From the NCBI GenBank assembly GCA_021159805.1, contig JAGHDT010000033.1:1-7524 (forward strand): a stretch of 7,524 bases of DNA, given 5' to 3'. The position numbers and the translations under genes were made by a program. Positions 5,121 through 7,524 of this stretch are shown here, in pieces (the stretch's first letter is position 1; each line of letters begins with the position of its first letter). The DNA comes from Anaerolineae bacterium (GTDB taxonomy: Bacteria; Chloroflexota; Anaerolineae; B4-G1; SLSP01). Below the pieces are notes generated by a model, which made no database searches, was not told the DNA's origin, and worked only from the letters and a program-made list of their open reading frames with translations.

Positions 5121-6668
5121 CTACGTGAGAAAATCGCGGAGTTTGCGGCTGCGGCCCGGGTGGCGCAGCTTTCGAAGGGCCTTGGATTCAATCTGCCGAA
5201 TGCGCTCACGTGTCACGCGGAAGGCTTGCCCTACCTCCTCAAGAGTGTGTGGGCGTCCGTCTTGCAGCCCAAAGCGCATTTCCAGAACTTCGCGTTCACG
5301 CGTACCCAGCTCTCCCAAGATGCTCTGGAGCTGCTCTCGCAGCATATGCATAGACGTAGCATCCATAGGGCCGGGCAGATTGTCGTCCTCGATGAAATCT
5401 GACAGCTCACTGTTGTCCTCGCTGCCGACGGGGCTCTCCAGCGACATGGGTTCTTGAGAGATACTGATGATCTGCCGGACCTTGCTCATGGCACGTTTCA
5501 GCTTGCGCTCAAGCTGGGGGGAGAGGGGAATGCCGGCGCGCTGTGCCTCACGGATCTCCTGCACATCCTTGGTGTCCACCACGTCCATCTCCAACGCCAG
5601 CTCGTCCAGAGTTGGTTCCCGACCCAGCTCTTGCATCATCCGCCGTTGGGTGCGCATCAGCCGGTTGATCGTCTCAACCATATGGACCGGGATACGAATT
5701 GTGCGCGCCTGGTCGGCGATGGCCCGGCTGATGGCCTGGCGAATCCACCATGTCGCGTAGGTTGAGAACTTGTACCCGCGCATATAGTCGAATTTCTCCA
5801 CAGCGCGTAGCAGCCCGATGTTGCCCTCTTGGATGAGATCGAGGAAAGAGACACCGCGGCCGATGTAGCGTTTGGCGATGTTGACGACCAGGCGCAGGTT
5901 GGCGCGCACCAACATCTGTTGGGCTTCCGCGGCGATGACCTGGATTTGCTGCCACCAGTCGATGGTGTCCTCAGCCTGGGGCAACTGCTTGCGAATCTGC
6001 GTCACCGAGGGCCAGCGCGATCCGGTCAGTGACTTGTCGCGTATGTATTCCACGAGCTCTGGGCGGAGCAGGAAGAGCGTCGTGGCCATACTAAGCAGCT
6101 CGGCGATGATAGGCCGCCACTGCGGATCGTCTCCCCACTGGTTCGGGCCCATCAAGCGATAGAGGGCCGACGGCTCCGATGAGATCAGAGTGCGCTGCTG
6201 ATGAGCGATCTCGCGCAGGAGCTCCTCCGCGGTCGGGATCTGCACCTCGGACTGCCGGGCAAGTCGGTTGGCGTTGACCCACGCAGTGCGTGCTCCAGTG
6301 TAGAGCTCCAGCAATTGCTCGTCCAGGAGATCCGGGTCAGGGACCGCCACCACCTTGAGATACGTTTCATCAAGGCGGTCGGCGGTTTCTCGGATCATGC
6401 AGATCCAGACCTCTTGGTGCGGTGCCAACAGATCCACCTGCCCGATCTCGCGCAGGTACATTCTCACCGGATCATCTATCAGATCTGGCACCACCGAGGA
6501 CTGGGCCAGTTGCTCCTCAATCAGCTTGAGTTCATTCTGGGAGGGCTCACCATCAAGGTTGACTTCGGGGAGTTGAGCGGCGTTCAACTGTTCCGGCCCA
6601 ACATCTTCCTCGATCGTGTTCTCTGCGTCGGCGACGCTATCGTCGTCTTTCGAGACATCCTCGTCCAT
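5121..6668 (-). CDS. rpoD: Primary RNA polymerase sigma factor (RpoD/SigA)
   Basis: A 515-residue sigma-70 group 1 factor. After an acidic N-terminal stretch (1-65), region 1.2 is at DPVRMYLREIGQVDLL (66-81). Region 2 starts near 248 and contains RANLRLVVNIAKRY (255-268), DLIQEGNIGLLRAVEKFDY (277-295) and the -10 recognition and melting helices YKFSTYATWWIRQAISRAIADQ (299-320). Region 3 follows from VHMVETINRL. SQEPMSLESPVG (404-415) and DFIEDD (424-429) precede region 4, whose helix-turn-helix is at HTLEEVGQAFRVTRERIRQIE (474-494). Two extra segments are visible: about 150 residues between regions 1.2 and 2.1 (roughly 95-247), comparable in position to the non-conserved region of E. coli sigma-70, and about 27 residues in region 3 (366-395). 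AAGGAG lies four bases before the ATG. It follows dnaG by 32 nt, the usual macromolecular synthesis pairing, so transcription from upstream of dnaG is likely. Confidence 0.96.
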   Translation of the reverse strand: MDEDVSKDDDSVADAENTIEEDVGPEQLNAAQLPEVNLDGEPSQNELKLIEEQLAQSSVVPDLIDDPVRMYLREIGQVDLLAPHQEVWICMIRETADRLDETYLKVVAVPDPDLLDEQLLELYTGARTAWVNANRLARQSEVQIPTAEELLREIAHQQRTLISSEPSALYRLMGPNQWGDDPQWRPIIAELLSMATTLFLLRPELVEYIRDKSLTGSRWPSVTQIRKQLPQAEDTIDWWQQIQVIAAEAQQMLVRANLRLVVNIAKRYIGRGVSFLDLIQEGNIGLLRAVEKFDYMRGYKFSTYATWWIRQAISRAIADQARTIRIPVHMVETINRLMRTQRRMMQELGREPTLDELALEMDVVDTKDVQEIREAQRAGIPLSPQLERKLKRAMSKVRQIISISQEPMSLESPVGSEDNSELSDFIEDDNLPGPMDATSMHMLREQLQSILGELGTREREVLEMRFGLQDGRPHTLEEVGQAFRVTRERIRQIESKALRKLRHPGRSRKLRDFLT

Positions 6669-6680
6669 ACCTCTCCTTCA
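6669..6680 (-). promoter_or_regulatory. Ribosome binding site of the sigma factor gene
   Basis: On the minus strand GAAGGAGAGGT directly precedes ATG 6668-6666, with AAGGAG four bases away. It lies wholly in the 32-nt gap after the dnaG stop, supporting this start and efficient independent initiation within the shared transcript. Confidence 0.75.
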
Positions 6681-6700
6681 CACTGTTCCAGGCCCCAGGG

Positions 6701-7524
6701 CTAGACGCGGGCTGGGCGTTGGGCTAACGCCCACTGTATTTTCCGAAGCTGGTCAGAGATTGTGACAATTCGCTGATTGATTCTCGACGTCGCGTCGAGA
6801 TCGCTCTCAGCAGTGGCCGATCTTAGCATGATTTGGCTCTGCAGCAACGCCTCGCGCAGGCGCTTGTCGCGAATGCGCACGACGGTACGCATCAGATCCC
6901 GCTCCCACTGAGACGGTGACATATCCGGAAGTGCCTGTTTCACCCAATCCTGCACAAGCTCTAGCATATCCGAAGGTAGGAAATCCTCAAGTTCGAGCTC
7001 GGGGTGCTCCAGCATCTGAACCCACGAGGCCCAGATCAGCCGGTACTGGGAGGCAAAGTCATCTTCACTCAATGGGGCCACGTCCGATTGCAGCAGCAGG
7101 GCGTTCACGTTGCCGCGTAGCTCCGGGTAGTGCATCAGGACCGTCAGGATGTGCGTCTCAAGATCCGAGGGTGGGCGTCTCTCCTGCGTGCCGCGCACTG
7201 CGACCCGGCTCCGAATGGCCTGCGCCCGGTCCATTGCCCTTAGACGGTCCAACAGCGTGCGTGGGTCCAGGCTCAGCGTCAGCGCTATCTCCTGTGCGTA
7301 AGCCTCGCGCTCGATGCTGTTGGGAATATCTTTGAGCAGCGGGAGCATCTCGTCCACAATGCGCGACTTCATCTTGGGTTCGTTGGGGTCTCCTTGCGAC
7401 AGCATGTGCTGGAGATAGAATCTCACGATTGGCTGGGATGAGGCCACCAGTTGCTCCCAGTGCTCCGGATCCTGCAGGATCAGTTCGTCGGGATCCAGCC
7501 CATCTGGCAGCGTGAGTACGCGGA
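6701..7524 (-). CDS. dnaG: DNA primase DnaG, C-terminal part (N-terminus beyond right edge)
   Basis: The frame is open from the window edge to TAG 6703-6701, giving 273 residues of the 3' part of the gene. The first visible residues, RVLTLPDGLDPDEL, are the conserved end of the DnaG Toprim catalytic core (compare the usual LPDGLDPDE). After these come QPIVRFYL and a mostly helical region (KSRIVDEMLPLLKDIPNSIEREAYAQEIA), which correspond to the linker and the DnaB helicase-binding C-terminal domain. The zinc-finger and most of the polymerase domain are outside the window. DnaG makes the RNA primers for replication. A GTG at 7447 could be mistaken for a start, but homology clearly continues upstream of it. 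The primary sigma factor begins 32 nt after its stop. Confidence 0.93.
   Translation of the reverse strand, partial: RVLTLPDGLDPDELILQDPEHWEQLVASSQPIVRFYLQHMLSQGDPNEPKMKSRIVDEMLPLLKDIPNSIEREAYAQEIALTLSLDPRTLLDRLRAMDRAQAIRSRVAVRGTQERRPPSDLETHILTVLMHYPELRGNVNALLLQSDVAPLSEDDFASQYRLIWASWVQMLEHPELELEDFLPSDMLELVQDWVKQALPDMSPSQWERDLMRTVVRIRDKRLREALLQSQIMLRSATAESDLDATSRINQRIVTISDQLRKIQWALAQRPARV

Noticed and set aside
6201..6704. 167-codon plus-strand open frame
   Set aside because: It is antisense to the sigma factor N-terminal region, and the sigma frame is certain.
7445..7447. GTG as the dnaG start
   Set aside because: The frame continues upstream with the conserved LPDGLDPDEL stretch of DnaG, so this GTG is an internal valine codon.

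Overview
The window reads as a stretch of chromosome from a moderately GC-rich bacterium, most probably a member of the Chloroflexota. This rests on the primary sigma factor's region 2-4 wording and its extra segments, the gene content, and intergenic DNA with short palindromic repeats of a type I associate with that phylum. It is an inference; a search with the sigma factor or primase would settle it.

Layout. Positions 1-696 (minus) hold the N-terminal part of a CYTH-domain protein that runs off the left edge; a GC-rich repeat is inserted in frame in the middle of its fold. Positions 697-1271 are a gene-free divergent region. It contains a good promoter for the CYTH gene (extended -10 TGGTATAAT) whose -35 lies inside a long palindromic repeat, followed by several smaller palindromes. 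A YqeK-type HD-domain Ap4A hydrolase gene (1272-1922, plus) follows and faces the end of a minus-strand cluster.

That cluster fills the rest of the window. In transcription order it is dnaG (3' part, off the right edge), the primary sigma factor gene, yjbQ (UPF0047), a B12-binding-like radical SAM protein of the TIGR03960 type, and its partner DUF2344 protein (TIGR03936 type). The gaps are 32, 57 and 22 nt, and the last pair overlaps by 19 nt, so the five genes look like one transcription unit. dnaG-sigma is the core of the classical macromolecular synthesis operon. The radical SAM/DUF2344 pair is widespread but has no established reaction, and it is the least understood system here.

As a whole the window is conserved housekeeping DNA. 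I see no mobile element, CRISPR array, tRNA, rRNA, phage gene or defence system. The points worth a second look are the repeat-borne promoter element, the repeat inserted in the CYTH gene, the two extra segments in the sigma factor, and the cysteine motifs and tyrosine-substituted cobalamin motif of the radical SAM protein.
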